Shown: positions 11,587-23,056 of the stretch, in pieces | Layout: every line of letters begins with the position of its first letter | Position numbering within the stretch: the first letter of the stretch is position 1 | Assembly (NCBI GenBank): GCA_030704615.1 | Contig: CM060731.1 | Span: 11,162,001-11,222,000 of the forward strand | DNA: 60,000 nucleotides | Source of the DNA: Takakia lepidozioides | Lineage: Eukaryota; Streptophyta; Takakiopsida; Takakiales; Takakiaceae | Direction of reading: 5' to 3' | Program-made: the position numbers and the translations under genes | Notes under the pieces: generated by a model | Database searches by the model: none | What the model was told of the DNA's origin: nothing | Seen by the model: only the letters and a program-made list of their open reading frames with translations

Positions 11587-12336
11587 CTATGCTATCAACT
11601 TCCAGACTTCTCTCAAAGTGCCTCGCTCTGCATGATGGTAAGGTGTAGGAGGTATATCTATGTCCAGAAACCTGCCACTAACCTTGTCCCAAGCTACAGT
11701 AGCTCGCTCTAACCAACCCTCCTCCTCTTTCTGCCAGGTAGAGACAAAGCAACACACTGCTATCTCCCGCTCACTGAACACTAAAGAAAACAAAGGTAGG
11801 GTCTGATAGTCTCTCAACTCGAAAGCTTTGAGACGGTTGCGGGTGTCCTCATTGCGAATGACTGCATCTCCTTCAAACAGAACAAACTTGTCCTCGCTAA
11901 TGAACCCCCGCTCGTGGTTGCCTTGTGCAGAGCGTGTCCGGCTGCAACGCTGTCTGATTGCACAAACTTGTGTAGCTCCTGCTCCTCTGCTCTAGTACAC
12001 CACAGCCTTGTGGCTGAACACCTTGGTCCCCGGGGCTGTCTTTGGCTGTGTTCCAAGCCTAGCTTTCACCCACTTTGGTATTTCACTTACAGCTGCAGAA
12101 CTGCTGGCTCCAACAGAGTTCTGACTGTCCAAAGCGATATTGAGGCCCTCAACGCCAACTACAGCAGTCTGTTGTCTACTGCTAATGCCTGACTCCCAGT
12201 ATGCAATCAACTCGTCCAACTGTTCTCCACTCAAATCAGTCTGAGTTCCTTGGGAAACATAAATCTTGTCCCCTTGTGTGCACAGGCTAAGAGAAGAGAC
12301 CTGCCCTTCAATTACGTCCTCATTTCCCCCAGCCAT
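11587..12336 (-). pseudogene. ORF0 of copy A: unknown 249-codon frame upstream of gag
   Basis: One frame starts with an ATG at 12336 (MAGGNEDVIEGQVSSLSL) and runs in register to 11587, broken once by a TAG at 11994-11992. The first half is polar with YVSQGTQTDLS and PKWVKARLG; the second half has FVLFEGDAVIRNEDTRNRL, FSEREIAVCCFVSTW and an acidic or basic mix near the end. I do not recognise the family. Copy 1 keeps the start codon region (33355 onward) but lacks the rest. Position before gag suggests an accessory protein, or a captured host exon set. No membrane segment or zinc motif is evident. Confidence 0.5.
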
Positions 12337-12676
12337 ACAAGGAGGACATCCACAGATTTGTCTCTCAAATAGACCAGAATTGGTTCTAGAAACAGAATTG
12401 TGGATCTTTCACGACACACTCACACTCTAAAAATTCCATAGATTTTTAGCAGAGTCCCAAAAACAGAAACCAGGTCTAGATAGGTAGATTTCCCCTTTCT
12501 GCAGCTATTCCCTCAAAAACTGAGTCAAACGGAGCTCATTTGACAGAGATATGGCCAAAGCGGCTCTGTAACTATAATAAATGACCTTAAATAGAAACAA
12601 ATACAACGAAAAATTATTTTAAATTGGTTCCCTTTGGTTCCCTGTTCCCACCTTTTTTTTTTTTTTTTTTTCACTA
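12337..12676 (-). other. 5' leader of copy A with an A-run at its start
   Basis: The leader begins on the minus strand with about 20 A (12676-12657) followed by GGTGGGAACAGGGAACC. It is homologous to copy 1 from 33044, where the junction also starts after a short A-run. Upstream of the A-run in each copy lies unrelated host gene sequence. The leader contains CTATTTAAGG and no coding frame. Confidence 0.6.
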
Positions 12677-12708
12677 CAGTATAGTCACCGTTCCCAGGTG
12701 CCCATCGA

Positions 12709-14300
12709 TTAATGCACCAACCAAATTGGATTCACCAACGCAATGGTGTATGCTGATGCGATACATCTGATGTCAGCCGTCTGTCCAGTACCACAGATTG
12801 GAGGAGAGTAGCAAATCACACGCCCATCTTCCCCAAGCATAGTACAATCCAGGGCTGAAGGATGCAATTGCGACACTGCGCAGATCACATCATCTCCAAA
12901 GGGGCAACTAGCTTGTGAAAGAGATGCCTGCAAACAGGAGTTCCTGGTGGCAGCCATAACAGAAGGCCCGCTCCCTTCTTCCCATTTGCCTCGGCTAAAT
13001 CACCAATCTCTTCAAACAGGGGCACCTATTATCCTCTCCCGTGTATCTACACATTCCGGAGAAGCGGGATCAGTGTTGCCACATCCCTCGACAATATACT
13101 CGATAGATTTGGTGAACCCGATGACCACCTTTGACAGGGCTCAACGCACTCATCCCAGGTATATATTCCCATGTGTACTGTAGGTAGATGGTCATCTCAA
13201 GCTCATCGCCTTCAAAACCCTCCTTCACAACACAGCGCTTCCATCTGTGCAGCACTAAAGGCCTCCCAGGTAACTTTCTACTAAAGGATCTCCTTTGCGG
13301 TCCACAGTCACATTGTGAAGATCACACGCCAAATCCAGTAGCTGACTGCAAATTGTTGTAGCCTCTAATTCGGGTAAAATAATAAACACAACTGGATCGC
13401 TCAGGCACTGTCGACCTTATGGCAGTACACCGGCCCCTAGCTTCTTCTCTATTTTCTACCCTCCTTTGTAAGGGTTAACACGGCACATGATAAGCTAGGG
13501 GCTGGAGAAGCAGTACTGGAATCCATCTCATGCTTTTAAAATGACGCCAACGTCAGCCCATAATTTATCACTCAGCTCCCTGCAACGGATTGTTGTCCGC
13601 TATAGCTCTGTGCCAGGTCAATAGGGATTATGGGCTAAGGTAAACCTTGTGGGCTGCAGCCATTTGTGAGGCATTTAGTGACTGGTGGGGACGAGGCCCT
13701 TACACATTGTCTTCCTGTAGAGAACTTCCTCAAAACAGGTGTAAAAGATTTCAGAGAAGAGTAGAAAAGAAGCAACCGGCACTCACTGCACCCTAGTTTG
13801 TTGACGGCCCCCCGTGTGTCACGGCCGTGGACATTAAGAATCCATATCGGCTCGTAGCCCTCAGCAAGCAGGGAAGGAGCTGCAGTCTCTTCAGCAAAGG
13901 GCGCGGGGATAGTTGACTTGGTGCGCCTGGTCTCCGCACCAACACCAAAGTACTGCATCAACGTCTGTCCAGCTGAGAGCTTCACGCCAGAGCCAGCAGC
14001 CTTCAAATGAGGCAGCGTGTAAGGTAGATTGAGACGAAGAGTGATTCTTCTCCACAGATTTCAGTAGCATCTCCTTATGGGTGTCTACATCATTGCTCGG
14101 TACAGAGAACTCGTACGTGATCCAGTGGTGCAGGTACACGTTGTTCAGAGGCACAGACATACCCTTCTCGTCCACAAACTCCGCATAGCAGTCCCTAATT
14201 CCCAGATGGCCCTTCGGAGCATCCACCACGAAGTGTTTGTTCTTTACGTCTCCAAGACTAGAACAATGCGGCGTCGCTGCTGGGTGGCTGGTTGCAGCCG
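12709..14300 (-). pseudogene. SURNod19-like gene fragment carried in copy A
   Basis: Read on the minus strand this matches the stress up-regulated Nod19 family in collinear blocks: CYAEFVDEKGMSVPLNN and YLHHWITYEF near 14150, WILNVHGRDTRGAVNKLGC near 13800, then after about 400 bases of intron-like DNA CDLHNVTVDRKGDPLVESYL, CVVKEGFEGDELEMTIYLQY near 13200, and LDCTMLGEDGRVICYSPP near 12840. An in-frame TAG in the third block and loss of the C-terminal end make it a pseudogene. It lies between the primer site and the leader of copy A, inside the element's target duplications, in the same orientation as the element. Retention of an intron argues against simple cDNA capture. Confidence 0.65.
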
Positions 14301-14598
14301 CATCACTAATCGAACAACTCTAGAATGCTACCACAGCCTGCCCTGAAATCACCGCTCCAGTGGTCACCCCATTGGCCGCTTCCTCATTATATCCTCTTTC
14401 TTTATTGCTGCCACTTAATCCCCATTCTCAGATATATACACAGGTTGACAAAAATCGTAACAACATCTCAAGCTTTTTGTTCTGCTCCACTCGGCACACC
14501 TAACCAGTCTAACTGCAGACTCCCCGTGACCAAGCTACATTATAATAGTGCTTAAAAACAAAAACATCGTATCTAGCTTAGCACTAGAAAACTAGATA

Positions 14599-14616
14599 GA
14601 GCTCATCTCTCTCGAG
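14599..14616 (-). promoter_or_regulatory. Primer-binding site of copy A, complementary to its own repeat B
   Basis: Immediately after the CA that ends repeat B, the minus strand reads CTCGAGAGAGATGAGCTC. Its first 16 bases are the exact reverse complement of GCTCATCTCTCTCGAG inside repeat B (14816-14801). No plant tRNA 3' end is recognised. This fits self-priming by the RNA 5' region, as known for the Tf1/sushi group. Confidence 0.55.
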
Positions 14617-14966
14617 TGATAAGAAAAGCTAAGAACACACTGTTGACACAAAACATGACAACCAAAACCATCACTCTTTAGAATAGAAGTCGAGCCAGGG
14701 GCACCCCAAGCTATGGGGACTCCACCCCACAACAACCTATACTCCCATCATAAGCACACTCAGTCCTAAACGATGCAGGAGCTCGGTCGCGCAGGCTCAA
14801 CTCGAGAGAGATGAGCCACGCGACTGCCGCTCTCGTGAAGATAAGGCCGTTCAAGTGTCAAACTAAACTTGACACCTGATTTAACACTTGACTTAAATCC
14901 AAGTGTTAAATACAAATAACTAGCTTTATTCTAGTTGTTTTCACACTGTGCTTATTTAACTTGACA
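14617..14966 (-). repeat. Left-end terminal repeat B of copy A
   Basis: A 350-base repeat starting TGTCAAGTTAAATAAGC and ending TTATCA. It matches 3475-3125 with about a dozen differences. Unlike the right end, no 85-base A unit adjoins it. About 14301-14598 downstream (toward gag) is unassigned DNA before the SURNod19 fragment. Confidence 0.85.
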
Positions 14967-14970
14967 TTGT

Positions 14971-15650
14971 GTCCACACATCCAGATCATCAAGGTTGAGG
15001 ACTACTGCAGTCTCCCTGCGAATAGATGCAAGCAAATCTGGCTCTTGGCCAAAGAGCAGGAAATAAGGCGAGTACGAGGCAAGTGATGCTTGCTTGTTTG
15101 CTTGCTTGCAAGTGATGCTTGCATAGCCAACCAAGGTAGCTGAAGGTCCCAATCTCCCAAGTGTCCATTCTGCAAGCCATACTTGCACAAGCCTCGCTTG
15201 ACTATTTGCACAACCCTCTCGGCCAAGCCATCAGCCTCGGGATGATCCCGAGAAGGAGTGCGGTGATCTATCAAGGCTTGCTCACACAAAGCCTGAAACT
15301 CCCCCAAGAACTCTCTCCCCTGGTCCATGAGTACCTCGGCTGGAGCACCAAATTGGCTAAGCACTCGATCTAAGAATGCATACGTAGCCCCCTTACTTGT
15401 CTTGTCAGGCAATGCCACCAGTTCAATCCATTTGGAGAAATGTTCCACCATCATCAGCACATACTTGTTATGGCGAATCGTTACTGGCAATGGGCGTACG
15501 AAGTCAAGACTCCAACGATAGCCCAAACCCATAATGGGTAAAGGATGCAATTGTGGAGTAGGTGCATTGAAAGAAACCCGCACTCTATCACACACCATGC
15601 ACTTTGTCACTAACTATTGCACATCCGTGTGCATGCCCCGCCACCAATAC
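14971..15650 (-). pseudogene. Copy C integrase, N-terminal and core part
   Basis: The core has CMVCDRVRVSF, YRWSLDFVRPL, VLMDQGREFLGEF and EADGLAERVV with the frame unbroken through EFLGEFQALCEQAL, the point where copies A and 1 each carry an indel. A short duplication of the KQASLAS segment lies near 15090-15120. The gene is cut at 14970 by copy A, after DDLDVWT, and continues at 3034. Confidence 0.85.
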
Positions 15651-15652
15651 TG

Positions 15653-17241
15653 TCATTGCAGCAAACTATGAGTGCGCCGCACCCCAAAATGTCCATACTC
15701 CTCATGGGCATGGCGTACCAATCGCGCTCGTTGTGTTGGATGAGGCATAATCCTCACTTGTATATCCTTCCATACTCGGAGTAGGTGAGCCCCCTCCCAC
15801 TTGAACCTCTTGGCTCGTTGTAGGATCCGATCTCTTTCCTTAGCAGTCACACTGGCTGCTGTCTCTCTAGTACAAAGATAGGCCAACACTGCTGCATCTT
15901 CATGTACATCCTTAGCACCACGAAGCTCCTCACTGATCTCTGGAAAGTCATGCACACTATCTCTATGACCAATCGCATGGGATGGACCAGCTTGAGCTCC
16001 CATTGCTAGAATGCATAAAAAGGCAGATGCATGTCATCCTGGCACCATCTCCTCATCCATCTCACCATGCCAATGAGCTCTTGTATCATCAAGCTCACTT
16101 GTGCATGGATTGCGACTCAATCCATCCGCATCCCGGTTGACTATTCTGGCTCGATGCACCACCTGGAAGTCGTACTCTTGAAGCATAAGTGCCCACCATA
16201 CAAGCTCCCATGTAAGCTTGTCTGACTCCATCAACACTTCAATGGTTGGTGATCCGTGACAAGCGTGAAGAGATTGACATAGAGGTAGCATCTAATGTAT
16301 CACTGCCCATACTGCAGCTAGACACTCCTTTTCGTAGGGACTGTACTTCGCCTCGGCATCATTGTTCGAGCAGCTAGCATATGCCACTACGAACTCTCTT
16401 CCCTCATCATCCACGTGTGTGAGCACTGCTCCAATCCCCAGCATACTCCAATCCGTATGTAGCTGGAAAGACCGCCCCCGAATAGGTCGCCTCAGAATAG
16501 GCGCAGAAGTCAATCGAGCCTTGAGTTCCTCAAAGGCTTCCTCCTGTTCCTCCTCCTACTGCCACTCTTGACCCACCTTGGTCAACTTGGTAAGAGCCTT
16601 TGCAATGCTGCTAAATCCCTTGACAAACCGTCGATAGTAGTTTGCCAACCCCATGAAAGCACGAACTCTGCTAACATCGATGGGGCATGAAATGCGTGCA
16701 ATGGCCTCCACCTTCATCTTTTGAACACCCAATCCTCCAGGGTATATCATGTGGCCCAAATACTCAATCTGGTTATGGAAGAACTTGCACTTCCCAGGGT
16801 GCAATTTCAACCCATGCGTTCTCAAGCGCTCAAACACCATCTGAAGGTGTCTCTCGTGCTCCTCAATCGTAGCACTAAAGATGATGATGTCATCAATGTA
16901 GCACCGGACGAAGTCTAGCCCCGCAAGAATCATATCCATGACCCTCTGAAACTCTGCAGGAGCATTCTTCAACCCAAATGGTAGGAACTGCCATTGGTAC
17001 AAGCAATCCTTCCCATGTTGGTCAATCCCCCAGAATGTCGTCTTTTGTTTGTCAGCCTCTTTGATTGGCAAATGGTGGTAAACGGATCGCAAGTCCAATG
17101 TGCTAAACACCTTTGCATGCCCAATGGCATCAAAGATCTCCTTTGGAGTTGGCATGGCATATCTATCGGACTTAGAATGACGGTTCACAGCCCAAATCAA
17201 CCCTGGACCATTGTCTCGAAAAGCATGAGATGAGGAAAAAC
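15653..17241 (-). pseudogene. Copy C reverse transcriptase and RNase H, broken
   Basis: RT motifs FSTLDLRSVYHHL, FLPFGLKNAPAEF and CYIDDIIIF occur between 17150 and 16870; RNase H segments TDWSMLGIG and NRDADGLSRNP follow to about 16090. Several indels and stops interrupt the frame. The N-terminal third of RT is missing: a deletion joins methyltransferase sequence (AFRDNGPGLIW) directly to VNRHSKSDRYAMPTP near 17190. Confidence 0.85.
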
Positions 17242-18016
17242 TCATGAGTGTAGGCAAGGCCGCACGTGGTTGTCCCAATCGATTAACCACTGCCAAAGGT
17301 GGATGGTCATCATGTCAATGTCGCACCCTCTGTGGTTGTCTCCCTTGGTCCAAAATGCACTCAACCGTGAGGTTGGGTGGTTGTTGATGGAATCATAGGC
17401 TCTCTTGAGCAACTCTGGTGGTGCAAGATTGGTCCACCACAACCTAGGCTTATGTGCCCATGAACCCACTGCAGCTGCATCCAATAATACGGTTAGTCCA
17501 ATCCAAGACCGCACCTGATGCACATAGCCATAACCCTGGCCCGATAATCCCCCATGAGAGGAACATTCTCCAGGATGTAAGCTGGAGGTTGCACTTGCCT
17601 CACCTGCAAGTCACGCAACACTTGTAACATCTCCCAAAACAAATGTGACATTGCATCATGCAAGCCATTCCCATGACCTGCGGGAGAGTGTCCTTGGCAA
17701 GGCCATCTATCACCAAGTCAATTGCACCATGCTGGCCCAAATCATCCGCCCCCAGCAAGGTAATGTCTGTTGGAAAGGCCTTTTGGTACCCTTGAATTGC
17801 TGAGAGAGACAGCAACTCAGGATACTGGTGTGTGAGCAAGGCAACGTGGCGCATAGAATTACATCGAGCTATCTCATCATTCTCCACATACAAATACTTT
17901 TGTACTTTAATCCCAGCTTGCAACACTCCTGCAAGCCCAGTGCTCATGCCTCCAAACAGGTCTAGCAAACAAATCCTTGAGTCAGATGGTTGCCAGGTAA
18001 TGGGCACTGTGTCCAA
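17242..18016 (-). pseudogene. Copy C DNMT3-like cytosine-5 methyltransferase
   Basis: Motif I is LLDLFGGMSTGLAGVLQAG with YLYVENDE. The catalytic stretch is present but one base is lost just before it, so PCQGHS is read only after a frame change near 17700. The ENVP-equivalent and the ..AHKPRLWWTN motif (about 17440) are still visible. The end is fused to RT by deletion. Divergence from copies A and 1 shows the domain was already part of the lineage before those subfamilies split. Confidence 0.8.
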
Positions 18017-18049
18017 ATGAGCTAACTAAGGAGGTCCAGGTGATGTCAC

Positions 18050-18676
18050 TGAACTCCCCTCATTCATCAATGGAAATGCCTCATGCCATGCTTGGTGCAC
18101 ACACTCGTCTGCTACTCGCTGCAAATTCCCAACCGTACCCCACAGTGGAATATGAACAGGCACATGAGGAAGCAACTCAGCCTTGTATGCCAGTTGTTTG
18201 TCCTCATCAGATGGTGGCCTATCATCTGCATGGCTATTACCTCCAAGAGCTCACCACCCCAAGCCACAACCCCTAAGAATGCAGCCAATGTGGGCATCAT
18301 GTTCATATGATCCACCGCTACATTCCCAATAAACCGCACTGGGAGCAGTGCACGTTGGCCATCCCCTGACTGCCACTCCGGCCTGTAGGATGTTGTTTCC
18401 TCCCAAAAATCAAGAGTAAATCCCATGGGGTACAACACAGCCCCACCAACAAGCACATCATAGGACATCGCATCCGTAACAAAGGCTTTAGCTCTCATGA
18501 CTGAGCCGTCCGTAGGATGATCCGGCTGCAATCGAATGAAGAGCTCATGGCGTGTATCCATCGCGTCTTCTCTGAACCACCCAAAGATGTTTGAATTTGG
18601 AAATGGCAAGGCTCCAAGTTCGCCTCTGTAAGGCCCAAGCTTGCAATTGCTGCTCTCCCCAACATCAAAGGTTGTG
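18050..18676 (-). pseudogene. Copy C protease, 3' part
   Basis: Sequence equals the C-terminal protease region of copies A and 1 (ATMSYDVLVGGAVLYPMGF-like, QPDHPTDGSVMRAKA). It is cut at 18676 by the chromodomain composite; the part holding the active-site Asp continues at 58491. Confidence 0.75.
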
Positions 18677-19170
18677 TGTCGCGGCCCTTTGCCTTGAGGG
18701 CAGGGGGTCGGGACACGAGAAGGGCTGCCCCTATGGTGGGGGTAGTGCCAACAATAGATGCGGGGGCTGAAGCACCCTAGAGTGCCCAAGGCACTCAAGG
18801 AGGCGGAGGCGCTCACAAGGTGGAGCCCCACAGACCGGGTTGCGGTGGGGGTGGTTCCAAGAGGGGTGGTGGTAGCTTAGTGGGTCTTAGTGGGGGTGGC
18901 ATAGGACTCACCATGGGGCGGAAACCTTGTGGTGGGAGTTGTGGGGAGTCTTGGGACTCATCACGGCCCAATGTGGCAGTGGTGGGTGGGCCAAGACTTA
19001 CCGCGACTCATCACCGAGAGTCGAGGGTTTTCGTGGTGGTTTGCCATAAAATGGCAGGGTTGTTTGTGAAACCCCTGCAGACAGTCACAGAAGTATATAT
19101 AGGGAGTAGTAACCCCGAGAACGGTGCAAGCCCGTTGGTGACCAAAAACTAGTGAGTAAGCGTGCGAGCC
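18677..19170 (+). repeat. Truncated LTR at the left end of family 2
   Basis: TGTCGCGGCCCTTTGCC and the following G-rich sequence match 57254-57740. At about 19205 the sequence passes, without a break, from LTR-like DNA into RNase H coding sequence (VFTDNVTVKYFAT). Confidence 0.7.
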
Positions 19171-20816
19171 GGAAAGCGACCAAGGTGTGGGGAGCTATTC
19201 CGAACTGCCATCGACCAGGTGTTCACGGACAATGTCACGGTGAAGTATTTTGCCACGCAACCTAAGTTGTCCCCAAAACAACTTAGGTGGCAAGATACTT
19301 TGGCGGTGTTCGACGTGGATATCCAGTACAAACCGGGAAGGGACAATGTGGTGGCCGATGCCTTAAGTAGAAAGCAGCAGCTCATGTTGGTGTACAGGGG
19401 CGAGACAAAGCTCCAAATGAAGATTCGGAATGCTTACCGGAAGGATGAGATGCGGAAGTCCCTGATGCGGGACTTCAGGATGGGGATTAAATCGCACTTC
19501 CACTTGTAAAATGGACTGCTCCGGTATAAGCAAAAACGTCTCTACGTGCCGAATGGAGGGATCAAAGATAGTCTCCTGAGATAATGCCACGGCGGAGTAG
19601 AGCGCACCGCGGCACTCTTGAAGAAAGAGTATTTATGGCCCAAGCTAAGGGAGTATGTCAAGACATGCATCTCATGCCAACAAAACTAGAGCGAGTACAA
19701 AAAGCAAGCGGGGCTTTTACAACCCTTGCCGATTCCAGAGGGGTCTTAGGAAAGTGTCTCGATGGATTTCATGACTGCTATGCCGCTGTCAAAAGGATTC
19801 GATGCAATCATGGTGGTGGTGGATAGGTTCAGTAAAATGGGCCATTACATTCCCACCAAAGAGACGGCAACTGCGCAGGAGACGGGGCGACTTTACTTCG
19901 CCCACGTCTTTAAGCATCATGGACTCCCGAAAGATATTGTCTCGGACCGCGATCCAAAATTTTGGAGGGCACTTTGGAAGAAGATGGGGACGAGGCTCAA
20001 GATGAGCACCGCCTTCCGACCTATGACAGACGGCCAAACGGAAAGAGTGAATTCCGTGGTGAAGCAACTCTTGCAGAATTACGTGTCGGCAGACCAATCA
20101 GACTGGGTGGAGCACTGGGACGCGGCAGAGTTCTGTTATAATAACACAAAACACTCCGCAATGGGAGTTTCCCCTTTGGTATTGTCTATGGAAAAGCACC
20201 TCTGGTACCAACAAGTTGGGTTGCCCAGGACGTTGAGGAACCGGCAGCAGCGGCGGTGCTGGAAGAACGCAAGCATTTGTTGAAGCTCGCAAAGTACAAC
20301 ATTGCCAAAGCTAGGAAATGGTGTGAACGGCAGGCGAATCGGAAGCGGAGGGAAGTTAAGTTTGAGGCAGGCATGGAGGTCTGGTTGAACATCAAGAATT
20401 TTCGACTACCTCCGGAAGTAAGTCCGAAGTTCGTACCTCCGTATGCGGGACCCTTTCGCATCCGGAAGGTTATGAATGAGGACGTGTATGAATTGGAGCT
20501 GCCGGCAAACAGCAAGGTGCACCCGGTATTCCACGTCTCCCTTTTGAAGCCTTACTTCAAAGATGAAGCGCGCCTGAATCGGCATCAAATGTTGCACCCG
20601 CCACCTGTGCTGTTGGATCATGAAAATGAACTTGAGTACAAGGTGGAGGCAGTGCTTAAGTCGAAGAAGTTCAAGAATCAAGAAACGGAATATCTCGTGA
20701 AATGGAAGGGATATCATCATGTGGAGGCATCTTGGGTGCGTGCCTCAGAAATGGGAAACGCATCCAAGGCGGTTGCAGCTTTAGAAGGGCGACCTCAAAA
20801 GCCGAAGAAGCGTTGA
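19171..20816 (+). pseudogene. Family 2 pol fragment: RNase H, integrase, chromodomain
   Basis: RNase H end with NVVADALSRKQQ; a damaged zinc-finger region; integrase core with SMDFMTAMPLS, VSDRDPKF and TDGQTERVN; then the GPY/F-type C-terminal part and a chromodomain at 20630-20780 (YLVKWKGY, SWVRASEM). The chromodomain would bind methylated histones and guide insertion, as in plant chromoviruses. About four codons are missing after DPKF relative to 55525. Several stops occur (for example 19509 and 19581). Confidence 0.85.
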
Positions 20817-21705
20817 TGGGGACATCAACCTTGGAGCATGGGGGAGGAAATGCATGCTTAGCCCCGCTTAGCTAGCTCATGAATCCGATTGCAAAAACTT
20901 GTATTGTACAAATTTTGTTATAAATGAAATGGTTTCCAAATGTTGTGCGTCTTATTTTGTTTGGAATGGTGATGCATGGTATGGTTGGCTAGTGTGTAGA
21001 ATGCATGCTAGCTTACAAAAGTGGGAGAGGTAAATAGGACGTAGTGCCAAAATCAGGTGACTCCCATCCAAGGGGCAAAGAAACTTGCGCCTTCTTTGGG
21101 AGTTCACGTCCTAGTGCGCACCTAGCGCGTGCGCGTACTATAACTGCCCTACCGAGGGGATTGCCTTGTAGTGCGGGCTAACACGGAAGCTACGTGCTTC
21201 CATTCACGTACTATAATCGTGTAGCCTCGGGATAAAGTCGTAGTGCGGCTTCGGCGTGTTCCCGTCCTCAGGCCAGAATTCCAAGGCGGACCCAATTGTA
21301 GTGATTGGGGCGCACGGTTAGTTCAAGGTTATCTTCCTAGTCAAAAAGGGGTTCAAGGTGAACCCTTGCTCAAGGTGATGCCAAAAGCGGCATCATGAGC
21401 GGTCGCAAGCAATGTTGTTGCAGGAAGGCGATTCGATCCTCGGGGAGGATCGTTCCTTGGCCTTGAAGTAGGCCAAGAAGAGTGCACTGGGTGGAGCTTG
21501 AGAGGCTCCACCCTTGGCCGGGACTTGGAGGAAGTCGGCCGAACTAGCTAGTGGAGAGTAGAGCCAAGTGGGGGTTTGGTTCTTTGCCATGGGACGCCAT
21601 GGTACGGAAATAAACTCCTTGATGTGGGACGCCACAACTTGGATGTTCGTTTCTATAAAATGGACAAGTCGATGAGGACATCGACTCCCTGTTGGTAGGG
21701 GTGTG
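20817..21705 (+). other. Family 2 3' untranslated region
   Basis: Non-coding, beginning with a purine-rich CATGGGGGAGGAAATGCATGC and containing short repeats such as GTAGTGCGGGCTAAC and ACGTACTATAATCGTGTAGCCTCGGG-like blocks. It is closely matched by 56380-57253. The TGCATGC after the purine run could be an alternative LTR start. Confidence 0.55.
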
Positions 21706-21942
21706 TGTCGTGGCCTTTTGCCTTGAGGGTAGGGGGTCGGGACGTAGAGGGGTTGCCCCTGTGGTGGGGGCGGTGGCAGCGATAGGTGCCGGGGGCTGAA
21801 GCACCCTTGAGTGCCCAAGGCACTCAAGGAGGCGGAGGCGCTCACTAGGTGGAGCCCCACACACCGGTTGGGAGTTAGGAGCGCACATCAAAGCGAGTAA
21901 CTATGACTTGAAGGGGAGCTTACCGAAGTGAGGTGCGCGACA
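21706..21942 (+). repeat. Short LTR of family 2
   Basis: A 237-base block starting TGTCGTGGCC and ending GCGCGACA. Compared with 57254-58490 it lacks the middle, including the RNase H insert. Protease coding follows directly, without gag or a recognisable primer site. Confidence 0.6.
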
Positions 21943-23027
21943 GGAAGTCAGTTATTGTTCGTGAATGGGATAATTTCCGGAACTGACGTGTCGTTGTTGG
22001 TAGACACAGGAGCGTCGCACTCCTTCATGACACCGGCAATGGCACAAAAACTGGGGCTCCCAACAAGTGACGTGAGGGCCTCTATTGAAGTGCGTTCTGC
22101 CAAAAAAGAACCACAACTAGCGACGAGGTTGGCGTTCGATGTTCCTCTTCAGCTAGGAAGTTGGGAGGGACGTGAGAACTTCACCATTTGCAAGATCGAT
22201 GGAGTGGATCTCATTTTGGGGATGACCTTTTTGAGCAGATCCGGAGCGGGATGGCTGCAAGAGAATAGTCACGCTACCGTGTGGGAATGGTGGCGAAGTT
22301 TTATGAGTGTCGGAAACGCCCAACCCAGTAGGAGGGTGAATAAACCTGTTGTCAGCAACGGAGTGGGCCGTGGAGGAGTCACACGAGCCCCAGTTTTTGC
22401 TTTACGTAAGAGATGTGAAGGGAGAAGGCGACAGGGAGTCGAGCCCGGATTGGATCAAGGGGATTTTGGAGAAATACCAGGATGAATTGCTAGAGGATTT
22501 ACCAAGTGGCTTGCCACCGCGAAGAGGAGTTGACCACAAGATTGAGGTGATACCGGGATCGGAGCCGCAGAGAGTTGGTCGAGCTGAAGGCTCAGCTCAA
22601 GGATCTAATGTCAAAAGGGTACATCCGGCCGAGTGTACGGAGCCCCGGTGCTATTCGCAGACAAGAAGGATGGGAAGTTGCGGATGTGTGTCGATAATAG
22701 GGCTCTGAATAAGGTGACCATAAAAAACCGGTACCATTTGCCAAGGATCGACGACCTCTTCGATCGGTTGGCAGGAGTGAAGTATTTCAGCCGGATCGAT
22801 TTGCGCTCCGGCTACCATCAAATCCGAGTGGCGGAAGGAGATGAGGAGAAGACCGCATGCAGGACAAGATATGGTTCATATGAGTTCTTGGTGATGCCTT
22901 TTGGGCTCACCAATGCACCCGCGACCTTTAACACGCTAATGAACAACCTTTTCCAGGAGTGGTTGGATGATCTTGTGATCGTGTACATCGACGACATCTT
23001 GGTGTACTCAAAAACAAAGGAAGAGCA
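21943..23027 (+). pseudogene. Family 2 protease and first half of reverse transcriptase
   Basis: Protease active site LLVDTGASHSFM near 22000, then DLILGMTFL. RT begins near 22500 with frameshifts, then [42 protein letters not shown] and the catalytic YIDD of [14 protein letters not shown] near 22990. The frame is cut after KTKEEH by the CACTA at 23028 and continues at 54171; removing the CACTA and one GCA restores KEEHLEHL. Confidence 0.88.
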
Positions 23028-23056
23028 CACTAGAAGAAAAACGTGGAATAACCACT
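23028..23056 (+). repeat. Left terminal inverted repeat of the CACTA
   Basis: Begins CACTAGAAGAAAAACG and continues TGGAATAACCACT. The right end (54142-54170) is its reverse complement apart from two transitions. Confidence 0.9.

Larger units (their letters stand above)
3039..14966 (-). mobile_element. Copy A: DNMT/PHD Ty3/gypsy-like element, near full length
   Basis: An 11.9-kb element on the minus strand. It starts TGTCAAG at 14966 and ends GCGCACGACA at 3039. The 4-bp duplications TTGT (plus strand) lie at 3035-3038 and 14967-14970, and removing the element restores the copy C integrase sequence. Order 5' to 3': repeat B, self-complementary primer site, SURNod19-like fragment, A-run, leader, an unknown 249-codon ORF, gag, protease, methyltransferase, RT/RNase H, integrase/PHD, polypurine tract, A-B-A' repeats. 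Its two B repeats differ at about a dozen sites by eye. Frameshifts and stops make it non-autonomous now. Confidence 0.88.

Noticed and set aside
11814-12056. Separate small gene overlapping ORF0
   Set aside because: It is an alternate frame of ORF0, whose own frame runs through with one stop.
23028-23056. Frameshift in family 2 RT at [10 protein letters not shown]
   Set aside because: It is the CACTA insertion point; the correct frame resumes after 54173.
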